Of a stretch of DNA of 62,319 nucleotides, positions 8,192 through 17,098 are shown in pieces. The DNA lies in NCBI GenBank assembly GCA_963205075.1, contig CAUJIU010000032.1, positions 1 to 62,319 on the forward strand. The letters run 5' to 3'. Under the pieces are notes generated by a model. The model was not told the DNA's origin and did no database searches. It saw only the letters and a program-made list of their open reading frames with translations. This DNA is from Pseudomonadota bacterium (GTDB lineage: Bacteria > Pseudomonadota > Alphaproteobacteria > Rhodobacterales > Rhodobacteraceae). The position numbers were made by a program, and so were the translations under genes. Position 1 is the stretch's first letter. Each line of letters starts with the position of its first letter.

Positions 8192-9036
8192 TGTTCCCGC
8201 GCCCGATCGAGAAAAGCAGCCCCGCCGTCCGCACCCTCTACAAGGTCGCCCTGCCCGTGGCCCTGCTGTTGTGGCTGTTTCCGCTTCTGGGGGTCGCACT
8301 GACCTCGCTGCGCCCGGCCTCGGACCTGGCGATGGGCAATTACTTCGGCATCCCCTCGTCCATCGCCTTCAGCAACTACGCCGACGTGTTCAACAACTCG
8401 CCCATCGGGCAATACATCCTGAACTCGTTCAAGGTGACGATCCCGACCGTGATCGGCACGCTGGTGCTGTCCTGCATGACCGGCTTTGCGCTGGGCATCT
8501 ACCGGTTCCGGGGCAACATCATCGTCTTTTTCCTCTTTGTCGCCGGCAATTTCGTGCCGTTCCAGATCCTGATGGTTCCGGTGCGCGACCTGACCTACAA
8601 CCTGGGCCTTTACAACACGACCGGCGGTCTGGCGCTGTTTCACATCGCCTTCCAGACCGGGTTTTGCACGCTGTTCATGCGCAATTTCATCGCCGCCCTG
8701 CCGCGCGAGCTGATCGAGGCGGCGCGGGTCGAGGGCGTGGCCGAATGGCGCATCTTCTGGTACATCGTGCTGCCGCTGATGCGCCCGGCCATCGCCGCGC
8801 TGTCAGTGCTGGTGTTCACCTTCATCTGGAACGACTTCTTCTGGGCCACCGTGCTGACCACCTCGGCCAGCACCCAGCCGGTGACCGCGGGCCTGTCCTC
8901 GCTCAACGGCCAGTGGATCGCCGCCTGGCATCTGGTCTCGGCGGGGTCGATCGTGGCGGCGCTGCCGCCGGTGCTGATGTTCTTCCTGATGCAAAAGCAC
9001 TTCATCGCCGGCCTGACGCTCGGTGCGGTGAAATGA
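8191..9036 (+). CDS. Sugar ABC transporter permease, MalG/UgpE type
   Basis: Second permease of the importer, 281 residues, with about six membrane segments. The EAA loop is recognisable at RELIEAARVEGVAEWRIFW followed by VLPLMRPA. The C-terminal HFIAGLTLGAVK is typical of MalG-type proteins. It is coupled to the preceding permease by TGATG and to the alpha-galactosidase by ATGA, which supports one transcript and transport of a galactoside. Confidence 0.88.
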   Translation: MFPRPIEKSSPAVRTLYKVALPVALLLWLFPLLGVALTSLRPASDLAMGNYFGIPSSIAFSNYADVFNNSPIGQYILNSFKVTIPTVIGTLVLSCMTGFALGIYRFRGNIIVFFLFVAGNFVPFQILMVPVRDLTYNLGLYNTTGGLALFHIAFQTGFCTLFMRNFIAALPRELIEAARVEGVAEWRIFWYIVLPLMRPAIAALSVLVFTFIWNDFFWATVLTTSASTQPVTAGLSSLNGQWIAAWHLVSAGSIVAALPPVLMFFLMQKHFIAGLTLGAVK

Positions 9037-11105
9037 TCCAGACCTGGCGGGTCGATACCGGGGCCCAGACACTGGTTCTGGCCTCGGAAGGCGGGGCCGT
9101 GCCGGCCGCCGTCTACTGGGGCCGCCGGCTGCCCGACGCCGAGAACCTTGCGACCCTTGCCCGCGCCACCAGCCGCGACATCGGCGGCGGCATGCTCGAC
9201 CGGCTGCCCGGCCTGTCGCTCTGCCCCGAAGAAGCGCGCAGCTGGCCGGGCCAGCCGGGGCTGATGCTGTCGGTCGGAGGCCAGCGGGCGCTGCCGCGCT
9301 TTGGCGGCACGGCGCAGGTGCCGGGCGGCGCGCTGTCGCTGCGGGCGCAAGACCCCGCACTCGGGCTGTCGCTGACCTTCCGCTTCGAGATTGCTGCCTC
9401 GGGCATCATCGTCGCCCGCACGCGGCTCGATGCCGGGGCGCCGGTCGATCTGCACTGGCTGGCCGCGCCGGTGCTGCCCGGCCCCGACATGGCCGACGAG
9501 ATGATCGATTTCTCCGGCCGCTGGATTGGCGAGTTTCAGCTCAACCGGGTCAGGTGGGCGCCCGGCATCCGCATGCGCGAGGCCCGCACCGGGCGCTCGG
9601 GCCATGAACACCCGCCCTATGCCCTGTTTCCCGAAACCGGCGCCACCGAGACCTCGGGCGCGGTCTTTGGCCTCGGCTATGGCTGGTCTGGCGGGCACCG
9701 GATGGTGGCCGAGGAGCTGCCCGACGGGCGGCGGCAGATCCAGTTCGGCCATGCCAGCCACAGCCAGCGGCCCGCGCAGTCCTTCGAGACCGCGCCGCTG
9801 CTGCTGAGCTATTCCGATGCCGGTCTGAACGGCGCGGGCGTGATGATGCAGCGCCATGTGCGCGATGCCATCGTGACCTGGCCCGACCCCGGGCGGCCCC
9901 GGCCGGTGCATTACAACTGCTGGGAAGCGGTCTACTTCGACCATGACCTTACCGCGCTGTCCGAGATTGCCAGCCGCGCCGCCGCTTTGGGGGCCGAGCG
10001 CTTCGTGCTCGATGACGGCTGGTTCGGCAAGCGCGACAATGACCGCTCGAGCCTTGGCGACTGGGAGATCGACCAGCGCAAATGGCCCGATGGCCTGACG
10101 CCGCTGATCGCGCATGTGCAGGGGCTGGGCATGAGCTTCGGGCTCTGGTTCGAACCGGAGATGGTCAACCCCGACAGCGACCTCTACCGCGCCCATCCCG
10201 ACTGGGCCCTGGGCCCCGACGACCAGATCCTTGGCCGCCACCAGTTGGTGCTCGACATGTCGCGCGCCGAGGTGCGGGACTATCTCCATGGCAAGATGGC
10301 ATCTATTCTGGCGGCCAATGGCATCGATTACATCAAATGGGACCACAACCGCCTGTTGCCCGCCACGGACGCGGCGCAGGCTGACGGGGTCTATGAACTG
10401 CTTCACCGCCTCAGGACCGCTTTCCCCAAGGTCGAGATCGAAAGCTGCTCGTCCGGCGGCGGGCGGATCGACGCGGGCATCCTTGGCCTGACCCAGCGCG
10501 TCTGGCTTTCGGACAGCAATGACGCCATCGAGCGGCTGCGCATCCAGCATGACGCAGCGCTGGTGCTGCCGGCGGCGGTCACCGGCAGCCATGTCGGCCC
10601 GCGCAAGTCGCATACTTCGGGGCGCATCCTGCCGATGCAGTTCCGGGCCTGGGTCGCGGCCCAGCGGCATATGGGCTTCGAGATGGACCTGCGCGAGCTG
10701 ACCGAGGATGAAGCCGCCACCCTGCGCGAGGTCACCGCCTGGTGGAAGGCCAATCGCGGCTGGATGATGGCGGGCGACATCCACCGCCTGCCCTCGTCCG
10801 ACCCTGCGGTCACCGCCGAGATGCAGGTCAGCGCCACGGGCGACCGTTTCGTGGTGTTCGCGGGCCAGAGCGCCGCCTCGCCGCAGATCCTGCCGCGCCC
10901 GCTGCGGCTGACCGCGCTCGATCCGCAGGCGGTTTACCGTGTGGCCTTGCGAAATCCCGATGCCAGCCCGCCGCAAAGCCGCGGCCCTCTTGCGCTCCGC
11001 TCGGAAGTGCTGGAATTGACCGGGCAGGCGCTGGCCACCGCCGGCATCCAGCTTCCGGTCGCCTGGCCGGCAACCATGTGGGTCATCGAAGGAGAAAGGC
11101 TGTGA
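9033..11105 (+). CDS. Alpha-galactosidase, glycoside hydrolase family 36
   Basis: Cytoplasmic hydrolase of terminal alpha-galactosyl residues (melibiose, raffinose-type sugars), 690 residues, no signal peptide. The catalytic barrel shows the GH36 nucleophile in YIKWDHNR (D437) and the acid/base in WLSDSND (D494), with CSSGGGRID between them. The N-terminal part is the beta-sandwich of the family; a C-terminal beta domain follows the barrel. The start is the ATG overlapping the permease stop; an in-frame extension upstream lies wholly inside the permease gene. The intracellular location means intact oligosaccharides are imported first, in keeping with the transporter genes in the same operon. 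Confidence 0.9.
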   Translation: MIQTWRVDTGAQTLVLASEGGAVPAAVYWGRRLPDAENLATLARATSRDIGGGMLDRLPGLSLCPEEARSWPGQPGLMLSVGGQRALPRFGGTAQVPGGALSLRAQDPALGLSLTFRFEIAASGIIVARTRLDAGAPVDLHWLAAPVLPGPDMADEMIDFSGRWIGEFQLNRVRWAPGIRMREARTGRSGHEHPPYALFPETGATETSGAVFGLGYGWSGGHRMVAEELPDGRRQIQFGHASHSQRPAQSFETAPLLLSYSDAGLNGAGVMMQRHVRDAIVTWPDPGRPRPVHYNCWEAVYFDHDLTALSEIASRAAALGAERFVLDDGWFGKRDNDRSSLGDWEIDQRKWPDGLTPLIAHVQGLGMSFGLWFEPEMVNPDSDLYRAHPDWALGPDDQILGRHQLVLDMSRAEVRDYLHGKMASILAANGIDYIKWDHNRLLPATDAAQADGVYELLHRLRTAFPKVEIESCSSGGGRIDAGILGLTQRVWLSDSNDAIERLRIQHDAALVLPAAVTGSHVGPRKSHTSGRILPMQFRAWVAAQRHMGFEMDLRELTEDEAATLREVTAWWKANRGWMMAGDIHRLPSSDPAVTAEMQVSATGDRFVVFAGQSAASPQILPRPLRLTALDPQAVYRVALRNPDASPPQSRGPLALRSEVLELTGQALATAGIQLPVAWPATMWVIEGERL

Positions 11106-11842
11106 GCGGCAAGGGCTTTGACGACCTGCGCGGCGCCTCGGTCTTCGTGACCGGCGGCGGCAGCGGCATTGGCGCGGCGCTGGTGCGCGGCTTGCTGGCG
11201 CAGGGCGCGCGGGTGGCCTTCGTCGATCTGGCGCGCAGCGAAAGCGGGCTCGAGGGCGCGCTGTTCCTGCCCTGCGACGTGACCGATATTGCCAGCCTGC
11301 ACGCAGCGATGGAGGCCGCCGTTACCGCCAACGGGCCGCTCAAGGCGCTGGTCAACAACGCCGCCAATGACATGCGCCATGTCTCGGCCGACCTGACCGA
11401 GACCGAATGGGACGCGATGCAGGCCATCAACCTCAAGCATTACTTCTTTGCCTGCCAGAAGGCGCAAGGCCTGATGCCGGAAAGCGGCGGCTCGATCATC
11501 AACTTCTCGTCCACCAGCTACATGATCGGCTCGGTCGGGCTGGCTCCCTACACGGCGGCCAATGCCGGCATCGTCGGCATGTCGCGCTCGCTGGCGCGGG
11601 AATGGGGCGGGCGGCGGATCCGGGTCAACTCGATCGCGCCGGGCTGGGTGATGACCGAGAAACAGAAGGCCAGATGGGTGACGCCCGAAGCATTCGCCGC
11701 GCATCTCGAGCGGCAATGCCTCAAGGAAGCGATGCAGCCCGAAGACCTGTTGGGCGCGGTGCTCTTTCTTGCCTCGGACCTGTCGCGCATGGTGACGGGG
11801 CAGTGCCTGGTGGTGGATGCCGGACTGGTGGTGACGGGATGA
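11102..11842 (+). CDS. SDR-family sugar dehydrogenase, probable galactose 1-dehydrogenase, with altered YxxxK motif
   Basis: Short-chain dehydrogenase of 246 residues with a GTG start inside the GTGA overlap with the alpha-galactosidase. The cofactor motif TGGGSGIG and NNAA are present. The C-terminal PGWVMTEKQ resembles rhizobial galactose dehydrogenases, which oxidise D-galactose to galactonolactone. The position of the catalytic lysine holds asparagine instead: the motif reads YTAAN (Y150, N154; codon AAT at 11561-11563) where the family has YxxxK. A related gene at 39935 keeps YVAAK. The enzyme may be impaired, use another residue, or the base may be a sequencing error. Its place between glycosidases and the lactonase and kinase genes supports the galactose role. 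Confidence 0.75.
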   Translation: MSGKGFDDLRGASVFVTGGGSGIGAALVRGLLAQGARVAFVDLARSESGLEGALFLPCDVTDIASLHAAMEAAVTANGPLKALVNNAANDMRHVSADLTETEWDAMQAINLKHYFFACQKAQGLMPESGGSIINFSSTSYMIGSVGLAPYTAANAGIVGMSRSLAREWGGRRIRVNSIAPGWVMTEKQKARWVTPEAFAAHLERQCLKEAMQPEDLLGAVLFLASDLSRMVTGQCLVVDAGLVVTG

Positions 11843-12741
11843 CCCTGACCACCGCCCAGATCGAATGGATCGCAGTCGACTGGGGCACCTCGCATCTGCG
11901 CGCCTGGGCCATGGCCGGGGGCCGCCCCCGCTGCGCGGCCCAGTCTGACAGGGGCATGGGCAAGCTGACGCCCGCAGGCTTCGAGCCGGCGCTGCTGGAA
12001 TTGATTACCGACTGGCATGACGGCCCGGTCACGGCGATTGCCTGCGGCATGGTCGGCTCGCGTCAGGGCTGGGTCGAGGCGCCCTACAAGCGCGTCCCCT
12101 GCCCGGTCCTGCCCGGCGGGCTGGTGCGCGCCCCGACCCGGTCCCCGGACCTCACGGTGCTGGTGATCCCCGGCGTGGCCCAGGACGACCCCGCCGATGT
12201 GATGCGCGGCGAAGAAACCCAGATCATGGGCTTTCTGGCGCTCAATCCCGGCTGGGAGGGCGTGCTCTGCCTGCCGGGCTCGCATACCAAATGGGTCCAT
12301 GTCAGCGCGGGCGAGATCGTCAGCTTCCAGACCTTCATGACCGGCGAGCTGTTCGCCGCCATCGGCGGCCATACGGTGCTGCGCCACTCGGTCGCCGCCT
12401 CGGGCTGGGACGGCGCCGCCTTCGCTACCGCCCTGACCGACACGATGGCGCGGCCCGAACGGATTGCCGCGCGGCTGTTCTCGCTGCGCGCCGAGGCGCT
12501 GCTGAAAGCGCTGCCGCCGGTCGCGGCGCGGGCGCGGCTGTCGGGCCTCTTGATCGGGGCCGAACTGGCCGCCGCGCGGCCCTACTGGCTCGGCCAGCAG
12601 ATCGCGGTGATCGGCGACGGCACGGTCGCGGCGCTCTATGTCGATGCGCTGGCCGTGCTCGGTGTCGCGGCGAGCGCCGCCGACGGCGAAGCGGTCACGC
12701 TGGCCGGCCTCTCGGCCGCCTGGGCCACGGTGAAAGGATAA
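11839..12741 (+). CDS. dgoK: 2-dehydro-3-deoxygalactonokinase
   Basis: Phosphorylates 2-keto-3-deoxygalactonate at C6 with ATP in the De Ley-Doudoroff pathway. The protein has 300 residues, the family's usual length. The N-terminal [11 protein letters not shown] is the phosphate-binding loop of the DgoK family; [14 protein letters not shown] and the later LPGSHTKWV are other conserved stretches. It overlaps the dehydrogenase gene by ATGA and is followed four bases later by the aldolase gene that uses its product. Confidence 0.9.
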   Translation: MTLTTAQIEWIAVDWGTSHLRAWAMAGGRPRCAAQSDRGMGKLTPAGFEPALLELITDWHDGPVTAIACGMVGSRQGWVEAPYKRVPCPVLPGGLVRAPTRSPDLTVLVIPGVAQDDPADVMRGEETQIMGFLALNPGWEGVLCLPGSHTKWVHVSAGEIVSFQTFMTGELFAAIGGHTVLRHSVAASGWDGAAFATALTDTMARPERIAARLFSLRAEALLKALPPVAARARLSGLLIGAELAAARPYWLGQQIAVIGDGTVAALYVDALAVLGVAASAADGEAVTLAGLSAAWATVKG

Positions 12742-12745
12742 ACCG

Positions 12746-13351
12746 ATGTCGCGCAAGCTGATTGCCATCCTGCGCGGGCTGACCCCGCCCGAGGCCGCCC
12801 CGGTCGCCGCGGCGCTGATCGCCGCCGGCATCACCCGGATCGAGGTGCCGCTCAATTCGCCCGACCCGTTCGACAGCATCGCGGCCATGGCGCGCGCCCA
12901 TGGCGGTGCGGCGCTGATCGGCGCGGGCACCGTGCTCGATGTGCCGCAGGTCCGGCAAGTGGCCGCGGCGGGGGGCAAGCTGGTGGTCTCGCCCAATTGC
13001 GACGCCGCCGTGATCGCCGCCACCAAGGCCGCCGGCATGCAGAGCTGGCCCGGCGTGCTGACCCCGACCGAGTGTTTCGCCGCGCTGGCCGCCGGCGCGG
13101 ACGGGCTGAAGATCTTCCCCGGCAGCCTGCTGGGCCCTGACGGCCTGCGCGCCATCCGCGCCGTGCTGCCACCGGGCACCCAGGTCTATGCGGTCGGCGG
13201 CGCCGGCCCGGCCAATTTCCGCGACTGGATCGCCGCCTCGGCCGACGGCTTCGGCATTGGCAGCGCCCTTTACAAACCGGGCATGTCGGTGGCCGATGTC
13301 GCTGCGCGTGCCGCCGAAATCGTCGCCGCCTATGATGAGGCCATCCAATGA
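12746..13351 (+). CDS. dgoA: 2-dehydro-3-deoxy-6-phosphogalactonate aldolase
   Basis: Class I aldolase that splits 2-keto-3-deoxy-6-phosphogalactonate into pyruvate and glyceraldehyde 3-phosphate. It has 201 residues with the compact KDPG-aldolase barrel. The conserved glutamate is in RIEVPLNSP (E33) and the Schiff-base lysine in DGLKIFPG (K122); AILRGLTP near the start is the usual N-terminal motif. [10 protein letters not shown] favours KDPGal over KDPG aldolase, as does its position after dgoK. It overlaps the lactonase gene by ATGA. Confidence 0.9.
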   Translation: MSRKLIAILRGLTPPEAAPVAAALIAAGITRIEVPLNSPDPFDSIAAMARAHGGAALIGAGTVLDVPQVRQVAAAGGKLVVSPNCDAAVIAATKAAGMQSWPGVLTPTECFAALAAGADGLKIFPGSLLGPDGLRAIRAVLPPGTQVYAVGGAGPANFRDWIAASADGFGIGSALYKPGMSVADVAARAAEIVAAYDEAIQ

Positions 13352-14175
13352 TCTACGACCATACCATCTGCAAACTGGGCGAGGGCCCGCTCTGGCATCC
13401 CGAGCGCGCAGAGCTGTTCTGGTTCGACATCCTCGGCAAGAAACTGCATCGCAAGGGCCAGAGCTGGGACTTCCCCGACCATCCCTCGGCCGCAGGCTGG
13501 ATCGATCGCGAAACCCTGCTGATCGCCACCCAGACCGCCTTCAAGCGCTTCGACATCGAGACCGGCGCGGTCGAGGTGCTGGCGCCCTTGGAGGCCGACA
13601 ACCCGGTGACCCGCTCCAATGACGGCCGCGCCGACCCGATGGGCGGGCTCTGGATCGGCACCATGGGGCTGAACGCCGAAAAGGACGCGGGCGCCATCTA
13701 TCGCTTCTACAAGGGCGAGTTGCGGCAGCTTTTCGCGCCGATCACCATCTCCAACGCCATCTGCTTTGCCCCCGACGGGACCACCGCCTATTTCTGCGAC
13801 ACGGTCGACAAGACCATCCTCAGGGTGCGGCTTGACGCGCAGGGCTGGCCCAAGGGCGAACCCGAGCTGCATATCGACATGCGCGGCACCGGCTTTGGGC
13901 CCGATGGCGCGGTGGTCGATGCGGCGGGCAACCTCTGGAACGCCCAGTGGGGTGCATCCCGCGTCGCCTGCTATGGCCCCGATGGCCGCTTCCTGCACGC
14001 GGTGTCCTTCCCGGCCACCCAGACCTCCTGCCCTGCCTTTGGCGGACCCGACCTGACGACGCTCTTTTGCACCTCGGCCGCCGTCGGGCTCAGTGACGAC
14101 AATCCCGATCAGGGCAAGACCTTCGCCACCCTGACCGGGTTCCGTGGTCAGGCCGAACATCGCATCCTGCTCTGA
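13348..14175 (+). CDS. SMP-30/gluconolactonase-family lactonase, probable galactonolactonase
   Basis: Six-bladed beta-propeller lactonase of 275 residues that would open galactonolactone made by the galactose dehydrogenase. Metal-site motifs of the SMP-30 family are readable: the glutamate in [10 protein letters not shown], the asparagine in [11 protein letters not shown], and the aspartate and glycines around [32 protein letters not shown] is the family's substrate-side signature. It is coupled to dgoA by ATGA. The substrate is inferred from the galactose operon; the fold is clear. Confidence 0.85.
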   Translation: MIYDHTICKLGEGPLWHPERAELFWFDILGKKLHRKGQSWDFPDHPSAAGWIDRETLLIATQTAFKRFDIETGAVEVLAPLEADNPVTRSNDGRADPMGGLWIGTMGLNAEKDAGAIYRFYKGELRQLFAPITISNAICFAPDGTTAYFCDTVDKTILRVRLDAQGWPKGEPELHIDMRGTGFGPDGAVVDAAGNLWNAQWGASRVACYGPDGRFLHAVSFPATQTSCPAFGGPDLTTLFCTSAAVGLSDDNPDQGKTFATLTGFRGQAEHRILL

Positions 14176-14219
14176 CTGCCCTTCATTTTGGCACAAATAC
14201 CTCTGTCCCAAGGCCGCAC

Positions 14220-16124
14220 ATGAACCGAACGCTGGGGGTCTGCTACTACCCCGAACACTGGAGCGAAGATGACTGGGCCCGCGATGCCGCGCTGATGGCG
14301 CAGACCGGGCTGACCTGGGTGCGCATCGGCGAATTTGCCTGGAGCCGGCTGGAGCCCCGACCCGGCGAGATGGATTTCGGCTGGCTCGACCGCGCCATCG
14401 CCACTCTGGGCGCCGCCGGGCTCAAGGTGGTGCTGGGCACGCCCACCGCCACCCCGCCGCGCTGGATGATCGACCGCCATCCCGACATGCTGCCGGTAGA
14501 CGCCAATGGCCGCGTGCGCGGCTTCGGGTCGCGGCGGCACTACTGCTTCAGCCATCCCGGCTACCGCGCCGAAAGCCGCCGCATTGTCCGCGCGCTGGCC
14601 GAACGCTATGGCGCCAATCCGCATGTCGCCGCCTGGCAGACTGACAACGAGTATGACTGCCACGACACCACGCTGAGCTATTCGCAGGCCGCGCGGCGCG
14701 GCTTTCAGGACTGGCTGGCCCAGCGCTACCAGTCGGTCGACGCGCTCAACCGGGCCTGGGGCAACGTGTTCTGGTCGATGGACTATGACGATTTCAGCCA
14801 GATCGGCCTGCCCAACCTGACCGTGACCGAGCCGAACCCGGCGCATCAACTGGCCTTCCGCCGCTATTCCAGCGATCAGGTCGTGGCCTACAACCGCGCG
14901 CAGGTGGACGAGATCCGCAAGTATTCCTCCGCGCCGATCCTGCACAACTACATGGGCCGCATCACCACCTTCGACCACTGGAAGGTGGGCGCGGACCTCG
15001 ATATCGCCTCGTGGGACAGCTACCCGATCGGCTTCCTGTCCGACCGGATCGAAAATCCGCCCGAGCGCAAGCTGCGTTTTCTGCGGCAGGGCGACCCCGA
15101 CAACCAGGCGTTTCACCACGATCTTTATCGCGCCGTCGGCCGTGGCCGCTGGTGGGTGATGGAGCAGCAGCCAGGCCCGGTGAACTGGGCCCCCTACAAC
15201 CCCGCCCCCCTGCCCGGCATGGCGCGGCTCTGGGCCTGGGAGGCCTTTGCCCACGGCGCCGAATGCGTCAGCTACTTCCGCTGGCGGCAGGCGCCTTTTG
15301 CGCAGGAGCAGATGCATGCGGGCCTGTTGCGCCCCGATTCCGCCCCCGCCCCGGCGCTGGCCGAGGCCGCGCAGGTGGCGCGCGAGTTGCAGGCCATGCC
15401 AAGCGTCGAGAACGCGACCGCCCCGGTGGCGCTGGTCTTTGACTACGAAAGCGCCTGGGCCTGGGACGTGCAGCCGCAGGGCGCGGATTTCGACATGTTC
15501 CGCCTGGCATTCGCCGCCTACCGGGCCCTGCGCCGCGCCGGCCTGTCGATCGACATCCTGCCGCCCGACTGCGCCGACCTGTCGGCCTACAAGCTGGTGC
15601 TGGCACCCGGCCTGATGCGCCTGTCTGACCCGCTGCGCGCCGCGCTCGGTCAGTATCGGGGCCTGGCCCTGATCGGCCCCCGCAGCGACAGCAAGACCGC
15701 CGAGATGGCAATCCCGGTGCCGCTCGGCCCGGACCTGCCCGGCCTCGACGTGACCGTGGCGCTGGCCGAAAGCATGCCGCCCGACGCACAGGTGCCGCTG
15801 GCGGGCGGCGGCGCGTTCCGCCACTGGTTCGAGCATCTCGAAGGCGCAAGCGAGGTCAGCCTCGCCACCGCCGATGGCCGCCCGGCGATCATGGGCAACC
15901 GCCACCTGCGCTACCTTGCCGGCTGGCCCGACGATGCGACCTTTGACCGGATCGTCGCCGCACTTGCGGCCGAGGCGGACCTGCCGGTTGTGGCCATGCC
16001 CGATGGCCTGCGCCTGCGTGACACCGCCACCCACCGTTTCGTCATCAACTACGCGCCCGAGGCGCAGGACTGGAACGGCATCACCATCCCCGCCGCCGGA
16101 GTGCACTGGGAAGCGCTCGGATGA
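14220..16124 (+). CDS. Beta-galactosidase, glycoside hydrolase family 42
   Basis: Intracellular beta-galactosidase of 634 residues, slightly short for GH42. The N-terminal GVCYYPEHW begins the barrel. The acid/base is the glutamate in WQTDNEYDCHDT (E144) and the nucleophile the glutamate in WWVMEQQPG (E315). After the barrel comes the trimerisation domain (from about residue 385) and a short C-terminal beta domain. No signal peptide is present. A 44-base gap separates it from the lactonase gene, the largest gap in this half of the operon. Together with the alpha-galactosidase it lets the cell use galactosides of either anomer. Confidence 0.9.
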   Translation: MNRTLGVCYYPEHWSEDDWARDAALMAQTGLTWVRIGEFAWSRLEPRPGEMDFGWLDRAIATLGAAGLKVVLGTPTATPPRWMIDRHPDMLPVDANGRVRGFGSRRHYCFSHPGYRAESRRIVRALAERYGANPHVAAWQTDNEYDCHDTTLSYSQAARRGFQDWLAQRYQSVDALNRAWGNVFWSMDYDDFSQIGLPNLTVTEPNPAHQLAFRRYSSDQVVAYNRAQVDEIRKYSSAPILHNYMGRITTFDHWKVGADLDIASWDSYPIGFLSDRIENPPERKLRFLRQGDPDNQAFHHDLYRAVGRGRWWVMEQQPGPVNWAPYNPAPLPGMARLWAWEAFAHGAECVSYFRWRQAPFAQEQMHAGLLRPDSAPAPALAEAAQVARELQAMPSVENATAPVALVFDYESAWAWDVQPQGADFDMFRLAFAAYRALRRAGLSIDILPPDCADLSAYKLVLAPGLMRLSDPLRAALGQYRGLALIGPRSDSKTAEMAIPVPLGPDLPGLDVTVALAESMPPDAQVPLAGGGAFRHWFEHLEGASEVSLATADGRPAIMGNRHLRYLAGWPDDATFDRIVAALAAEADLPVVAMPDGLRLRDTATHRFVINYAPEAQDWNGITIPAAGVHWEALG

Positions 16125-17098
16125 TCGAGTTCGGGGTTACGCGGGCGGGAATGCCGGTGCATCAGATCCGCCTCGCCGCGGGCGATCTCGCCGTCGAAAT
16201 CCTGACCTGGGGCGCGGTGCTGCACACGGTGCGGCTGGCAGGCGTGGATCGGTCGCTGACGCTGGGCGGCGGCTCGGTCGCCGATTATCAGGGCGCCATG
16301 TGTTACCACGGCTCGATCATCGGGCCCGTTGGCAACCGGATCGGCGGGGCGCGGGCCACCATCGCGGGCATGACCTACGAGCTGGAGCGCAACTTCAACG
16401 GCCGCCATACCCTGCATTCGGGCAAGGATGCCACGCATCTGCGCATCTGGGAGGTGGACGAGGTCACGGCCAGCGCCGCGACGCTGTCGACAGTCCTGCC
16501 CGATGGCCAGTGCGGCCTGCCCGGCAACCGGCGCCTGAGCGCGCGCTACGAGGTGAGCGCCCCCGCCGCGCTGACCCTGACCCTGACGGCCACGACCGAC
16601 GCCACCACCCTGATGAACCCGGTCAACCACAGCTACTGGAACCTCGACGGCACGCCCGACTGGGACGGGCACCGGCTGAAGGTGGCCGCCGACCGCTGGC
16701 TGCCGGTCGACGATGACATGCGCCCGACCGGCGAGGTTGCCCCGGTCGAAGGCACGGCGATGGACTTCCGCGCGGCCCGCGCCATCCGGCATGGCCGCGA
16801 CGTGTTCGACAACAACTTCTGCCTGTCGGATGCGCGCTCGGGCTTGCGCGACGTGCTGTGGCTGCGCGGGCAAAGCGGGGTCGGCATGACCGTGGCCACC
16901 ACCGAGCCGGGCATTCAGGTCTATGACGGCAGGCAGGCGCAGCGGCCCGGGCGCGGCACCCACGAGGGGCTGGCGATCGAGCCGCAATTCTGGCCCGATG
17001 CCACCAGCAACCGCCGCTTTCCGTCGATCCTCCTGGGCGCGGGCCAGACTTACCGGCAGGTCAGCCAGTGGCGGTTCGGGCGCGACATGGCGCTCTAG
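16121..17098 (+). CDS. galM: Galactose mutarotase (aldose 1-epimerase)
   Basis: Interconverts alpha- and beta-galactose, so that the products of both galactosidases can enter the dehydrogenase. The protein has 325 residues in the GalM beta-sandwich fold. Conserved stretches are NRIGGARATI with NGRHTLHSG, the catalytic histidine in NPVNHSYWNL, and the catalytic glutamate in LAIEPQFWPD. It is last in the operon, overlaps the GH42 gene by ATGA, and its stop shares a CTAG with the stop of the convergent puuD gene. Confidence 0.9.
   Translation: MIEFGVTRAGMPVHQIRLAAGDLAVEILTWGAVLHTVRLAGVDRSLTLGGGSVADYQGAMCYHGSIIGPVGNRIGGARATIAGMTYELERNFNGRHTLHSGKDATHLRIWEVDEVTASAATLSTVLPDGQCGLPGNRRLSARYEVSAPAALTLTLTATTDATTLMNPVNHSYWNLDGTPDWDGHRLKVAADRWLPVDDDMRPTGEVAPVEGTAMDFRAARAIRHGRDVFDNNFCLSDARSGLRDVLWLRGQSGVGMTVATTEPGIQVYDGRQAQRPGRGTHEGLAIEPQFWPDATSNRRFPSILLGAGQTYRQVSQWRFGRDMAL

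Noticed and set aside
8640-10976. A 778-codon open frame on the minus strand opposite the alpha-galactosidase gene
   Set aside because: It has no family motif, is rich in Arg, Gly, His and Gln, and mirrors a well-supported gene; long antisense frames are expected in GC-rich DNA.
14148-16106. A 652-codon minus-strand frame opposite the beta-galactosidase gene
   Set aside because: Same composition bias, no motif, and the plus-strand GH42 gene is certain.
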